A program made the position numbers and the translations under genes. The notes below the pieces were generated by a model. The model was not told the DNA's origin. It saw only the letters and a list, made by a program, of their open reading frames with translations, and ran no database searches. Of a stretch of 49,483 bases of DNA, positions 27,525-35,751 are shown piece after piece (position 1 is the first letter of the stretch; each line of letters begins with the position of its first letter). The DNA is from Pseudomonas parafulva NBRC 16636 = DSM 17004 (GTDB lineage Bacteria > Pseudomonadota > Gammaproteobacteria > Pseudomonadales > Pseudomonadaceae): positions 1-49,483 of the forward strand of contig NZ_BBIU01000043.1 of the NCBI RefSeq assembly GCF_000730645.1. The letters are read 5' to 3'.

Positions 27525-28319
27525 ATGTCGAAATTCGTCAAACCATTACTCAACGCAAGCCTGGCTGTGGTGCTGGGTACCGGCCTGCTCGGCCACGCCT
27601 TTGCCGGGGAGGAACTCAAGACTATCCAGGAAAAGGGCGTGATCAACGTCGGCCTGGAAGGCACCTACCCACCGTTCAGCTTCCAGGACGAAAACGGCAA
27701 GCTGACCGGCTTCGAAGTGGAGCTGTCCGAGCTGTTGGCCAAAGAGCTCGGGGTAAAGGCCAAGATTCAGCCCACCAAATGGGACGGCATTCTGGCGGCA
27801 CTGGAGTCCAAGCGCCTGGACGTGGTGGTCAACCAGGTGACCATTTCTGACGAGCGTAAAAAGAAGTACGACTTCTCCGAGCCGTACACCGTCTCTGGTA
27901 TCCAGGCGCTGATCCTGAAGAAGAAGGCCGACCAGCTGAACATCAAGCGTGCCCAGGACCTGGCTGGCAAGAAAGTGGGTGTAGGGCTCGGCACCAACTA
28001 CGAGCAGTGGGTGAAGCAGGATGTGCCCCAGGCTGAAGTGCTTACCTACGAGGACGACCCGAGCAAGTTCGCCGACCTGCGCAACGGCCGCATCGACGCC
28101 ATTCTGATCGACCGCCTGGCCGCGCTGGAATATGCGCAAAAGGCCAAGGACACCGAACTTGCCGGTGAGGCGTTCTCGCGCCTGGAAAGCGGCGTGGCGC
28201 TGCGCAAGGGGGAACCGGAGCTACTGGCTGCCATCAACAAGGCCATCGACAAGCTCAAGGCAGATGGCACCCTGGCCAAGCTCTCCGAAAAATACTTTGG
28301 TGCTGATGTCACCCAATGA
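27525..28319 (+). CDS. tcyJ: Cystine-type amino-acid binding protein (TcyJ/FliY-like)
   Basis: Periplasmic binding protein of family 3. The 264-residue precursor has a signal peptide ending about AFA-GEELKTIQ. The mature fold shows GLEGTYPPFSFQDENGKLTGF and the canonical PBP3 features. No internal Met and no Cys. Cystine is the probable ligand from similarity to FliY/TcyJ, the divergent cysE and the importer organisation; other polar amino acids are possible. First gene of tcyJLN. Confidence 0.85.
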   Translation: MSKFVKPLLNASLAVVLGTGLLGHAFAGEELKTIQEKGVINVGLEGTYPPFSFQDENGKLTGFEVELSELLAKELGVKAKIQPTKWDGILAALESKRLDVVVNQVTISDERKKKYDFSEPYTVSGIQALILKKKADQLNIKRAQDLAGKKVGVGLGTNYEQWVKQDVPQAEVLTYEDDPSKFADLRNGRIDAILIDRLAALEYAQKAKDTELAGEAFSRLESGVALRKGEPELLAAINKAIDKLKADGTLAKLSEKYFGADVTQ

Positions 28320-28984
28320 TCGCTGAAAGCCTGCAACTGGTTGTCGACTCCGCGCCCTTCTTGCTGAAGGGCGCGGGTTATACGGTCCTGCTCAGCGTCG
28401 GGGGGATGTTCTTTGGCCTGCTGCTGGGCTTTGCCCTGGCATTGATGCGGCTGTCCAAGGTGCTGCCGGTGAACTGGCTGGCGCGGGTCTATGTGTCGTT
28501 CTTCCGCGGCACACCGCTGCTGGTGCAACTGTTCGTGATCTATTTCGGCATGCCGCAGATCGGGATCGAACTGGACCCCATCCCTGCCTCGCTGATTGGC
28601 CTGTCACTGAACATGGCAGCCTATGTATGCGAAATCCTGCGCGCCGCGATTTCCTCCATCGACCGCGGCCAATGGGAAGCGGCGGCCAGTATCGGCATGA
28701 CCCGCGTGCAGGCCATGCGCCGGGCCATTTTGCCCCAGGCGCTGCGCACAGCGCTGCCGCCGCTGGGCAACAGCTTCATTTCGCTGGTCAAGGACACCGC
28801 GCTGGCGGCCACCATCCAGGTGCCGGAGCTGTTCCGTCAGGCTCAGCTGATTACCGCGCGCACCTTCGAGGTGTTCACCATGTACGTGGCAGTGGCGGTG
28901 ATCTACTGGGTGCTGTGCAGCATCCTGGCGCACTTCCAGAACCGCATGGAAGCGCGGGTCAACCAGCATGACCAGGAGCATTGA
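28316..28984 (+). CDS. tcyL: Cystine-type ABC importer permease
   Basis: Inner-membrane permease of 222 residues, HisM/polar amino-acid family. Hydrophobic helices start at YTVLLSVGGMFFGLLLGFAL, and the loop motif EAAASIGMTRVQAMRRAILPQ is complete but for its E (W-EAAAS). It overlaps the binding-protein gene by 4 bp (ATGA). Confidence 0.88.
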   Translation: MIAESLQLVVDSAPFLLKGAGYTVLLSVGGMFFGLLLGFALALMRLSKVLPVNWLARVYVSFFRGTPLLVQLFVIYFGMPQIGIELDPIPASLIGLSLNMAAYVCEILRAAISSIDRGQWEAAASIGMTRVQAMRRAILPQALRTALPPLGNSFISLVKDTALAATIQVPELFRQAQLITARTFEVFTMYVAVAVIYWVLCSILAHFQNRMEARVNQHDQEH

Positions 28985-28986
28985 GC

Positions 28987-29745
28987 ATGATTGAAGTCAA
29001 AGGCCTTACCAAGCGCTTCAAGGGCCAGACCGTGCTCGACGGCATCGACCTGACCGTGCAGGCCGGCGAAGTGGTGGCCATCATCGGCCCCAGCGGCTCG
29101 GGCAAGACCACCTTCCTGCGTTGCCTCAACCTGCTGGAAACGCCCGACGCCGGGCAGATCCACATTGGCGACATCGGCATCGACGCCAACCGCCCGCTGG
29201 GTTCGCAGCAGGGGGCGATCCGCCGGCTGCGCCAGCAGGCCGGGTTCGTGTTCCAGAACTTCAACCTGTTCCCGCACCGCACAGCGCTGGAAAACGTCAT
29301 CGAAGGGCCGGTGATCGTCAAGAAGACACCCCGCGAGCAGGCCGAGGCCCTGGGCCGACAGCTCTTGGCCAAGGTTGGCCTGGCCGGCAAGGAAGACGCC
29401 TACCCCAGGCGGTTGTCCGGCGGCCAGCAACAGCGTGTCGCCATCGCGCGTGCCTTGGCCATGGAGCCGCAGGTGATCCTGTTCGACGAACCTACCTCGG
29501 CACTGGACCCGGAGCTGGTGGGTGAGGTGCTGGCAACCATCCGCAGCCTGGCCGAAGAAAAACGCACCATGATCATCGTCACTCACGAAATGAGCTTTGC
29601 CCGAGACGTGGCGAACCGGGTGGTGTTTTTCGACAAGGGCGTGATCGTGGAGCAGGGCGAGGCCAAGGCATTGTTCGCGGCCCCGCAGCAAGAGCGCACC
29701 CGGCAGTTCTTGCGCAAGTTCCTGGGCACGGCCGCCTCAGAGTAA
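28987..29745 (+). CDS. tcyN: Cystine-type ABC importer ATPase
   Basis: ATP-binding subunit of 252 residues with Walker A (GPSGSGKTT), signature (LSGGQQQRVA), Walker B (VILFDEPTSALDPE) and switch His (IVTHEMSFA). ATG 28987 is chosen over TTG 28981 because AGGAG precedes it at good spacing. It begins 2 bp after the permease stop. Confidence 0.9.
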   Translation: MIEVKGLTKRFKGQTVLDGIDLTVQAGEVVAIIGPSGSGKTTFLRCLNLLETPDAGQIHIGDIGIDANRPLGSQQGAIRRLRQQAGFVFQNFNLFPHRTALENVIEGPVIVKKTPREQAEALGRQLLAKVGLAGKEDAYPRRLSGGQQQRVAIARALAMEPQVILFDEPTSALDPELVGEVLATIRSLAEEKRTMIIVTHEMSFARDVANRVVFFDKGVIVEQGEAKALFAAPQQERTRQFLRKFLGTAASE

Positions 29746-29753
29746 CGCCCCGC

Positions 29754-29775
29754 GCCCGCCCTGCCGAGGGCGGGC
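29754..29775 (+). terminator. Hairpin after the cystine importer operon
   Basis: A 9-bp perfect stem (GCCCGCCCT/AGGGCGGGC) with a GCCG loop lies 8 bp after the ATPase stop, followed by a T-rich stretch (CCTCTTCT). Confidence 0.7.
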
Positions 29776-29789
29776 AGACCTCTTCTATG

Positions 29790-29859
29790 TATATTCCAAA
29801 GCGTTAGTTCATAAACTTTTTATAAAGCCTTACGGTATATATACCGGACCACCGGACCA
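29790..29859 (+). promoter_or_regulatory. Promoter region of the SfnB-like operon
   Basis: TATATTCC (29790-29797) and an AT-rich stretch to 29830 resemble the other sulfur promoters. A perfect 14-bp palindrome CGGTATATATACCG (29833-29846) contains a TATATA -10-like core. A tandem 8-bp repeat CCGGACCA CCGGACCA (29844-29859) follows. Transcription would therefore start roughly around 29850, leaving a leader before the first gene. Confidence 0.45.
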
Positions 29860-29913
29860 GCACACATCTGCCGCAATCAGCTGTAGCGGCATTACTTATT
29901 TGTGAGGTCAGGA

Positions 29914-29982
29914 ATGGTCAGGATCACAATCACCCCAGTGCGTAACGCCAGGGCATTGAGTGCAGCCAAGGAGCGGCACTGA
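29914..29982 (+). CDS. 22-residue leader ORF coupled to the SfnB-like gene
   Basis: ATG 29914 is preceded by GAGGT at 29904-29908 (5-nt spacing). The frame encodes MVRITITPVRNARALSAAKE then RH and stops at TGA 29980-29982, whose last base is the first base of the next ATG (TGATG). Four of 22 codons are Arg, two of them AGG, and several others (ACA, CCA, TTG, AGT, GCA) are uncommon in high-GC Pseudomonas. The downstream gene's AAGGAG (29968-29973) lies inside this ORF, so its translation must affect initiation of the SfnB-like gene. It contains no Cys. Function unknown; expression is not proven. Confidence 0.5.
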   Translation: MVRITITPVRNARALSAAKERH

Positions 29983-31223
29983 TGTCCACACATGCCCAAA
30001 TCCCTTCCAGCAGCGACCTGGACAGCGCGCCACCGCTGCTGCCGGCCAAGATACTGCGCAACGATGCCGAGGCCTTGCAGGCAGCACGCGACGTTGCCGC
30101 AGTAGCCCGTGAACACGCTGCACGCCGTGACCAGCAACGCAAACTGCCCTGGGCCGAAATCGAACTGTTCACCCGCAGTGGCCTGGGCAGCATCAGCGTG
30201 CCCAAAGCCCATGGTGGCCCAGACGTGTCGTTCGAGACCGTGGCCGAGGTGTTCCGCCTGATCAGTGCTGCCGACCCCGCGCTGGGGCAGGTCCCGCAGA
30301 ACCAGTTCGGCATGCTGCAACTGCTGCGCCTTACGGCAACCGAGGCGCAACAGGCAACGCTGTTTCGCAGCGTGCTGGACGGCTGGCGCATCGGTAATGC
30401 AGGCCCCGAGCGTGGCACCAAGGACACCCTCACCCTCAAGGCCCGGATTACCCGCTCAGGCGATGGCTTTCGCATCAGCGGCGAGAAGTTCTATTCCACC
30501 GGTGCCCTGTTCGCCCACTGGGTGGCAGTAAAGGCGCTGGACGAACAAGGCCGACAGCGCCTGGCATTCGTACGCCGCGGCACCCCGGGCCTGCGCATCG
30601 TCGATGACTGGTCCGGGTTCGGCCAGCGCACCACCGCCAGTGGCACGGTGCTGCTGGACGAGGTGCCGGTGGAGGCCGAGCTGGTCATCGACAACTGGCG
30701 CCAGCGCGACGTGCCCAATATCCAGGGCGCCGCCTCGCAGCTCATTCAGGCAGCGATAGACGCCGGCATCGCAGAAGCCGCAATCGACGACGCCATCACC
30801 TTCGTGCGTGAAAAATCACGCCCGTGGATCGAGGCCAACGTCGACCGTGCCAGCGACGATCCTTACGTAATCGCCGACGTCGGCCGCCTCAAGCTCGACC
30901 TGCACGCCGCCGAGGCTTTGCTGCGCAAAGCTGCGCGAGTGCTTGACGAGGTCAATGCCAAACCCGTGGATGCCGAGTCGGCGGCGCGGGCCTCGATTGC
31001 GGTAGCCGAAGCCAAGGTGCTCACCACCGAAATTGCCCTGCAGGCCAGCGAAAAACTGTTCGAGCTGGCCGGCAGCCGCGCCACCCTCGCCGAGTTCAAC
31101 CTCGACCGCCACTGGCGCAATGCACGCGTGCACACCCTGCACGACCCGGTGCGCTGGAAGTACCACGCGGTGGGCGCCTACCACCTCAACGGCACACGGC
31201 CCGCGCGGCATTCCTGGATCTGA
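29982..31223 (+). CDS. SfnB-family flavin-dependent oxidoreductase (first copy)
   Basis: Acyl-CoA-dehydrogenase-fold flavoprotein of the SfnB/DszC group, 413 residues. These enzymes act in sulfur scavenging, and DszC-type members oxidise organosulfur compounds with reduced flavin. Visible are the N-terminal helical domain (LPWAEIELFTRSGLGSISVP), the central strand region (GEKFYSTGALFAHWVAVKAL, DDWSGFGQRTT) and the conserved C-terminal DRHWRNARVHTLHDPVRWKY. One internal Met and no Cys. First large gene of an operon with a paralogue, a monooxygenase and an importer. Substrate unknown. Confidence 0.87.
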   Translation: MSTHAQIPSSSDLDSAPPLLPAKILRNDAEALQAARDVAAVAREHAARRDQQRKLPWAEIELFTRSGLGSISVPKAHGGPDVSFETVAEVFRLISAADPALGQVPQNQFGMLQLLRLTATEAQQATLFRSVLDGWRIGNAGPERGTKDTLTLKARITRSGDGFRISGEKFYSTGALFAHWVAVKALDEQGRQRLAFVRRGTPGLRIVDDWSGFGQRTTASGTVLLDEVPVEAELVIDNWRQRDVPNIQGAASQLIQAAIDAGIAEAAIDDAITFVREKSRPWIEANVDRASDDPYVIADVGRLKLDLHAAEALLRKAARVLDEVNAKPVDAESAARASIAVAEAKVLTTEIALQASEKLFELAGSRATLAEFNLDRHWRNARVHTLHDPVRWKYHAVGAYHLNGTRPARHSWI

Positions 31224-31233
31224 TCTGCAGCGT

Positions 31234-31260
31234 GCGTGGGGCCACTGGGTGCCCCCACGC
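31234..31260 (+). other. Intercistronic hairpin between the two SfnB-like genes
   Basis: An 8-bp stem (GCGTGGGG/CCCCACGC) with an 11-nt loop occupies most of the 51-bp gap and ends 14 bp before the second ATG. It could stabilise the upstream mRNA or attenuate downstream expression; no T-run. Confidence 0.4.
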
Positions 31261-31274
31261 CGCGGAGAAACACC

Positions 31275-32456
31275 ATGACTACAAGCATCATCAGCAACGA
31301 CGCCGAAGCCCTCGGCGTTGCAGAACACCTAGCCCAGCAGTTGCGCCGCGACAGCGCACTGCGCGACCGTGAACGGCGTTTGCCACACGCAGAACTCGAA
31401 CTGTTCACCCGCTCGGGGCTGTGGGGCATCAGCGTGCCCAAGGCGTACGGTGGGGCGGGCGTATCCAATGTCACCCTGGCCAAGGTGATCGCCCGCATTG
31501 CCCAGGCCGACGGTTCACTCGGGCAGATACCGCAGAACCACTTCTACGCGCTGGAAGTGCTGCGGGTAAACGGCACACCCGCGCAGCAACAGCGCCTTTA
31601 TGCAGAAGTGCTGGGTGGCCGCCGCTTCGGTAACGCCCTGGCCGAGCTGGGCACCAAGACCGCCAATGATCGCACCACCCTGCTGAGCCGCGACGGCGCG
31701 GGCTGGCGTATCAATGGCCGCAAGTTCTATGCGACTGGCGCCATCTATGCCCAGCGCATTCCAACCTCGGTGGTTGACGAACAAGGCGTGCAGCACCTGG
31801 CCTTCGTGCCCGCCGACAGCCAGGGGCTGCAAGTGATAGACGACTGGAGCGGGTTTGGCCAGCGCACCACTGGCAGTGGCTCTGTGGTGTTCGACAACGT
31901 CTGGGTCAACGCCGATGACGTGGTGCCGTTCCAGAGCGTGTTCGAGCGCCCGACACCGGTGGGGCCGCTGGCGCAGATTCTTCATGCGGCCATCGATACC
32001 GGCATCGCCCGCGCCGCCTATGAAGACGCCCTGCACTTCGTGCGTACCCACAGCCGGCCCTGGGTGGACTCCGGTGTGGAACGTGCCAGCGACGACCCGC
32101 TGACCCTCAAGAGCTTCGGCCACTTGGCCATACGCCTGCATGCCGCCGAGGCCTTGCTGGAGCGTGCCGGCGAATACCTGGACCTGGCCCGAGCGCACAG
32201 CACTGCCGACAGCGTCGCCGCTGCGTCCATCGCCGTGGCTGAAGCGCGGGCCATCAGCACCGAAATTGCACTGGCAGCCGGCACCACCCTGTTCGAGCTG
32301 GGCGGCAGCCAGGCCACCCTGGCCGAACACAACCTGGACCGCCACTGGCGCAACGCCCGTGTGCATACCCTGCACGACCCGGTGCGCTGGAAGTACCACG
32401 CCATCGGCAACTACTACCTCAACGATGCCAACCCGCCACGCAGGGGGACCATCTGA
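31275..32456 (+). CDS. SfnB-family flavin-dependent oxidoreductase (second copy)
   Basis: Paralogue of the preceding gene, 393 residues, sharing ELELFTRSGLWGISVPKAYG, DDWSGFGQRTTGSG and the C-terminal DRHWRNARVHTLHDPVRWKY. It lacks the ~20-residue N-terminal extension of the first copy. It has no internal Met and no Cys. ATG 31275 is preceded by GGAG; the frame open from 31236 reads through the hairpin and is not used. Its TGA overlaps the next ATG (TGATG). The two copies may form a heteromer or act on related substrates. Confidence 0.87.
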   Translation: MTTSIISNDAEALGVAEHLAQQLRRDSALRDRERRLPHAELELFTRSGLWGISVPKAYGGAGVSNVTLAKVIARIAQADGSLGQIPQNHFYALEVLRVNGTPAQQQRLYAEVLGGRRFGNALAELGTKTANDRTTLLSRDGAGWRINGRKFYATGAIYAQRIPTSVVDEQGVQHLAFVPADSQGLQVIDDWSGFGQRTTGSGSVVFDNVWVNADDVVPFQSVFERPTPVGPLAQILHAAIDTGIARAAYEDALHFVRTHSRPWVDSGVERASDDPLTLKSFGHLAIRLHAAEALLERAGEYLDLARAHSTADSVAAASIAVAEARAISTEIALAAGTTLFELGGSQATLAEHNLDRHWRNARVHTLHDPVRWKYHAIGNYYLNDANPPRRGTI

Positions 32457-33847
32457 TGGCCAGGCACATTCTGCTCAACGCCTTCAATATGAACTGCGTG
32501 GGGCATATCAACCATGGCCTGTGGACCCACCCGCGCGACACTTCCACCCAGTACAAGACCCTCGAGTACTGGACCGACCTGGCGCGCCTGCTGGAGCGGG
32601 GGCTGTTCGACGGGCTGTTCATCGCCGACATCGTCGGCACCTATGACGTGTATGGCCAGTCGCTGGACGTGCCGCTGAAGGAATCCATTCAACTGCCGGT
32701 CAATGACCCACTGCTGCTGGTGTCCGCCATGGCCGCAGTCACCCGCCACCTGGGTTTCGGCCTGACTGCCAACCTGACCTACGAGTCGCCCTACTTGTTT
32801 GCACGGCGCCTTTCCACCCTGGACCACCTGAGCAATGGCCGGGTTGGCTGGAACATCGTGACCGGCTACCTGGACAGCGCGGCCCGCGCCATGGGCCTTT
32901 CACAGCAGCCCGAACACGACCGGCGCTACGACCAGGCCGATGAATACCTGCAGGTGCTGTACAAGCTGCTGGAAGGCAGCTGGGCGGACGATGCCGTGGT
33001 TGCCGACCGCCAGCAGCGCGTGTACGCGCAACCCGACAAGGTGCGCAAGGTTCAACACCATGGGGCGTTCTACGACGTGGACGGCTACCACCTGTGCGAG
33101 CCGTCGCCCCAGCGCACGCCTGTGCTGTTCCAGGCGGGCAGTTCGCCGCGCGGCCTGGCCTTCGCCGGCAACCATGCAGAATGCGTATTCATCAGCGGCC
33201 AGGACAAGGCCGCCACCCGCACCCAGGTCGACAAGGTGCGTGCCGCAGCAGTGGCGGCAGGGCGTACAGCAAACGCCGTAAAGGTGTTCATGGGCATCAC
33301 GGTGATCGTTGCGCCCACCGAGCAGCAGGCCCAGGCCCGGCATGCCGAGTACCTGCGCCATGCCAGCGCTGAAGCCGGGGTGGCGCACTTTGCCGCGTCC
33401 ACCGGCATCGATTTTGCCGCGTACGGCCTCGATGAACCCATCGCCTTCCGCCAGGGCAACGCCATCCAGTCGGCCACCCGTCAGTTGCAGAGCGACGCCT
33501 GGACCCGCAGGCGCCTGCTGCAACAGCACGCCCTGGGTGGCCGCTACGTAACCCTGGTCGGCGACCCGCAGCAGGTGGCCGAGCAACTGATCGCCTGGGC
33601 CGACGACACCGGCCTGGACGGCTTCAACCTCACCCGCACCGTCACCCCCGAAAGCTTCGAGGACTTCATCGAGCTGGTCGTCCCCCAATTGCAAAAGCGC
33701 GGCCGCTACAAAACCGCCTATGCCGCCGGCACCCTGCGGGAAAAACTGTTCGACGCCAGCCACCCACACCTGCCAGCCGACCACCCAGGTTCGGCCTACC
33801 GCTTTACCCCCTACCCTGCCCCGACTGGAGCCCTGCACCATGCTTGA
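32456..33847 (+). CDS. NtaA/SnaA/DszA-family FMNH2-dependent monooxygenase
   Basis: Luciferase-like flavin monooxygenase of 463 residues. The family includes DszA (sulfone), NtaA and SnaA; characteristic stretches are LLNAFNMNCVGHINHGLW, ERGLFDGLFIADIVGTYDVY, TLDHLSNGRVGWNIVTGY and FQAGSSPRG. It needs reduced FMN from a separate reductase such as SsuE, none being encoded in this operon. It starts within the previous stop and overlaps the next gene by 8 bp. Probable role: C-S or S-oxygen chemistry on the compound delivered by the neighbouring importer. Confidence 0.88.
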   Translation: MARHILLNAFNMNCVGHINHGLWTHPRDTSTQYKTLEYWTDLARLLERGLFDGLFIADIVGTYDVYGQSLDVPLKESIQLPVNDPLLLVSAMAAVTRHLGFGLTANLTYESPYLFARRLSTLDHLSNGRVGWNIVTGYLDSAARAMGLSQQPEHDRRYDQADEYLQVLYKLLEGSWADDAVVADRQQRVYAQPDKVRKVQHHGAFYDVDGYHLCEPSPQRTPVLFQAGSSPRGLAFAGNHAECVFISGQDKAATRTQVDKVRAAAVAAGRTANAVKVFMGITVIVAPTEQQAQARHAEYLRHASAEAGVAHFAASTGIDFAAYGLDEPIAFRQGNAIQSATRQLQSDAWTRRRLLQQHALGGRYVTLVGDPQQVAEQLIAWADDTGLDGFNLTRTVTPESFEDFIELVVPQLQKRGRYKTAYAAGTLREKLFDASHPHLPADHPGSAYRFTPYPAPTGALHHA

Positions 33848-34640
33848 GAAACTGTTCCGGCCCGTCGCGGCCATCGCTGTTGCCCTGGGCCTTGCAGCCG
33901 GCGCCAATGCGGCCGAGCCGCTGAAAATCGGCACCACCTCGGCTTTCGCCATCCCGCTGGAGGCTGCGGTGGAAGAAGCACACAAGCAAGGCCTGGAGGT
34001 GAAGCTGGTGGAGTTCAGCGACTGGATTGCCCCCAACGTCAGCCTCAACAGTGGGGACATCGACGTCAATTACTTCCAGCACATCCCCTTCCTGGAAAAC
34101 GCCAAGGCGGCCGCCGGTTTCAACCTGGTGCCGTACGCCCCCGGCATCATCAACAACGTAGGCCTGTACTCGAAAAAGTACAAAAGCTTTGCCGAACTAC
34201 CGGATGGCGCCAGCGTGGCCATCGCCAACGACCCCATCAACAGCGGCAGGGGCCTGCAACTGCTGGCCAAGGCGGGGCTGATCACCCTGAAACCCGGGGT
34301 CGGCTACAAAGCCACCGAAGACGACATCGTCGCCAACCCGAAGAACCTGAAAATCCTCCAGGTGGAGGCCGTGCAGCTGGTGCGCGCCTATGACGACGCC
34401 GACCTGGTGCAGGGCTACCCCGCCTACATCCGCCTGGCCAAGACGTTCGATGCCGGGTCTGCATTGCTGTTCGATGGCCTGGAAAACAAGGAATACGTGA
34501 TCCAGTTCGTGATCCGCCCACAGAGCAAGGGCGACCCGCGCCTGGCCAAGTTCGTCGACATCTACCAGCATTCGCCGGTGGTGCGGGCAGCGTTGGACAA
34601 GGCCCACGGCACGCTGTACCAGGCAGGTTGGGAGGGGTGA
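33840..34640 (+). CDS. NLPA/MetQ-like periplasmic binding protein without lipobox
   Basis: A 266-residue precursor of the MetQ/NLPA family (SAFAIPLEAAVEEAHKQGLE, SGDIDVNYFQHIPFLE, IANDPINSGRGLQLL). MetQ proteins are usually lipoproteins, but this signal peptide ends GANAAEPLKIG with no Cys, so a soluble periplasmic protein is predicted. No internal Met, no Cys in the whole chain. The start at 33840 overlaps the monooxygenase stop by 8 bp. Context argues for an organosulfur ligand rather than methionine itself, though methionine or its sulfoxide remain possible. Confidence 0.85.
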   Translation: MLEKLFRPVAAIAVALGLAAGANAAEPLKIGTTSAFAIPLEAAVEEAHKQGLEVKLVEFSDWIAPNVSLNSGDIDVNYFQHIPFLENAKAAAGFNLVPYAPGIINNVGLYSKKYKSFAELPDGASVAIANDPINSGRGLQLLAKAGLITLKPGVGYKATEDDIVANPKNLKILQVEAVQLVRAYDDADLVQGYPAYIRLAKTFDAGSALLFDGLENKEYVIQFVIRPQSKGDPRLAKFVDIYQHSPVVRAALDKAHGTLYQAGWEG

Positions 34641-34641
34641 C

Positions 34642-35751
34642 ATGAGCCAGACCAGCGCACTGAAGGTGCCAGGTGCGGCGCCCCTGCCGCTGCAGGCCGA
34701 GCCGCTGACCCTCCGCCCGAACGTGAATGACGCCCACGTGCGCTTCATAGGCCTGGGCAAGACCTACCCGGGCCAGGCGCAGCCCGCCCTGCAAGGCATC
34801 GACCTGAACATCCGCCGTGGTGAAATCTTCGGCATCATTGGCCGCAGCGGTGCCGGCAAGTCCTCGCTGCTGCGCACCATCAACCGCCTTGAGCAGCCCA
34901 GCCATGGCCGGGTGCTGGTGGACCAGGTGGACATTGGCGGGTTCGACGAGGACCAACTGGTGAACCTGCGCCGCAGCATTGGCATGATCTTCCAACACTT
35001 CAACCTGATGTCGGCCAAGACGGTGTGGCAGAACGTGGAGTTGCCGCTGAAGGTGGCCGGCGTGGCCAAGGCCGAGCGCCAGCGCAAGGTGCGCGCCCTG
35101 TTGCAACTGGTAGGCCTTGAGGAAAAGCACCAGGTGTACCCGGCGCAGCTGTCGGGGGGCCAGAAGCAACGGGTAGGTATCGCCCGGGCACTGGTGCACG
35201 ACCCACGCATATTGCTGTGCGATGAAGCCACTTCCGCACTGGACCCGGAAACCACCGCATCCATTCTTGAGCTGCTGCGCGACATCAACCGGCGCCTGGG
35301 CCTGACCATCGTCCTGATCACCCATGAAATGGCGGTGATCCGCGACATCTGCCACCAGGTCGTGGTGCTGGACCGCGGCCAGGTGGTGGAACAGGGCGAA
35401 GTCTGGCGGGTGTTCGGTGCGGCACGCCATGCCGTGACGCGTACGTTGCTGGCACCGTTGCAACCCAGGTTGCCAGACGCGTTGACGGGCCGCCTGCAAG
35501 CCAGCCCGGCGAGCCGGGACAGCGCCGTGGTGCTGAAGCTGACGGTGCCGGGCGAACCGGACCTGACTGCATTGTTCAACACGTTGGGCGGCAGCGTGCG
35601 GTTGCTGCAAGGCGGGGTACAAGCCATCGGTGAGCATGCCCTGGGGCAGTTGATCGTGTCGGTGCAGCATTCGCCGCACGCGACTGGCCCGTTACTGGAA
35701 CGCGCCCGTCGCTGGGCCGAAGATGTGGAGGTGCTGGGTTATGTGGTTTGA
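34642..35751 (+). CDS. MetN-like ABC importer ATPase with NIL domain
   Basis: ATP-binding subunit of 369 residues: an unusual ~35-residue N-terminal extension, Walker A (GRSGAGKSS), signature (LSGGQKQRVG), Walker B (ILLCDEATSALDPE), switch His (LITHEMAVI) and a C-terminal NIL-type domain (about 290-369). In MetN the NIL domain binds methionine and inhibits transport, so this importer may be shut off by a sulfur compound. It overlaps the permease gene by 11 bp. Confidence 0.88.
   Translation: MSQTSALKVPGAAPLPLQAEPLTLRPNVNDAHVRFIGLGKTYPGQAQPALQGIDLNIRRGEIFGIIGRSGAGKSSLLRTINRLEQPSHGRVLVDQVDIGGFDEDQLVNLRRSIGMIFQHFNLMSAKTVWQNVELPLKVAGVAKAERQRKVRALLQLVGLEEKHQVYPAQLSGGQKQRVGIARALVHDPRILLCDEATSALDPETTASILELLRDINRRLGLTIVLITHEMAVIRDICHQVVVLDRGQVVEQGEVWRVFGAARHAVTRTLLAPLQPRLPDALTGRLQASPASRDSAVVLKLTVPGEPDLTALFNTLGGSVRLLQGGVQAIGEHALGQLIVSVQHSPHATGPLLERARRWAEDVEVLGYVV

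Noticed and set aside
29760..29981. Sigma-54 promoter for the SfnB-like operon, as known for some sfn genes
   Set aside because: No GG-N10-GC element with the TGGCAC/TTGC pattern was found by eye in this region.
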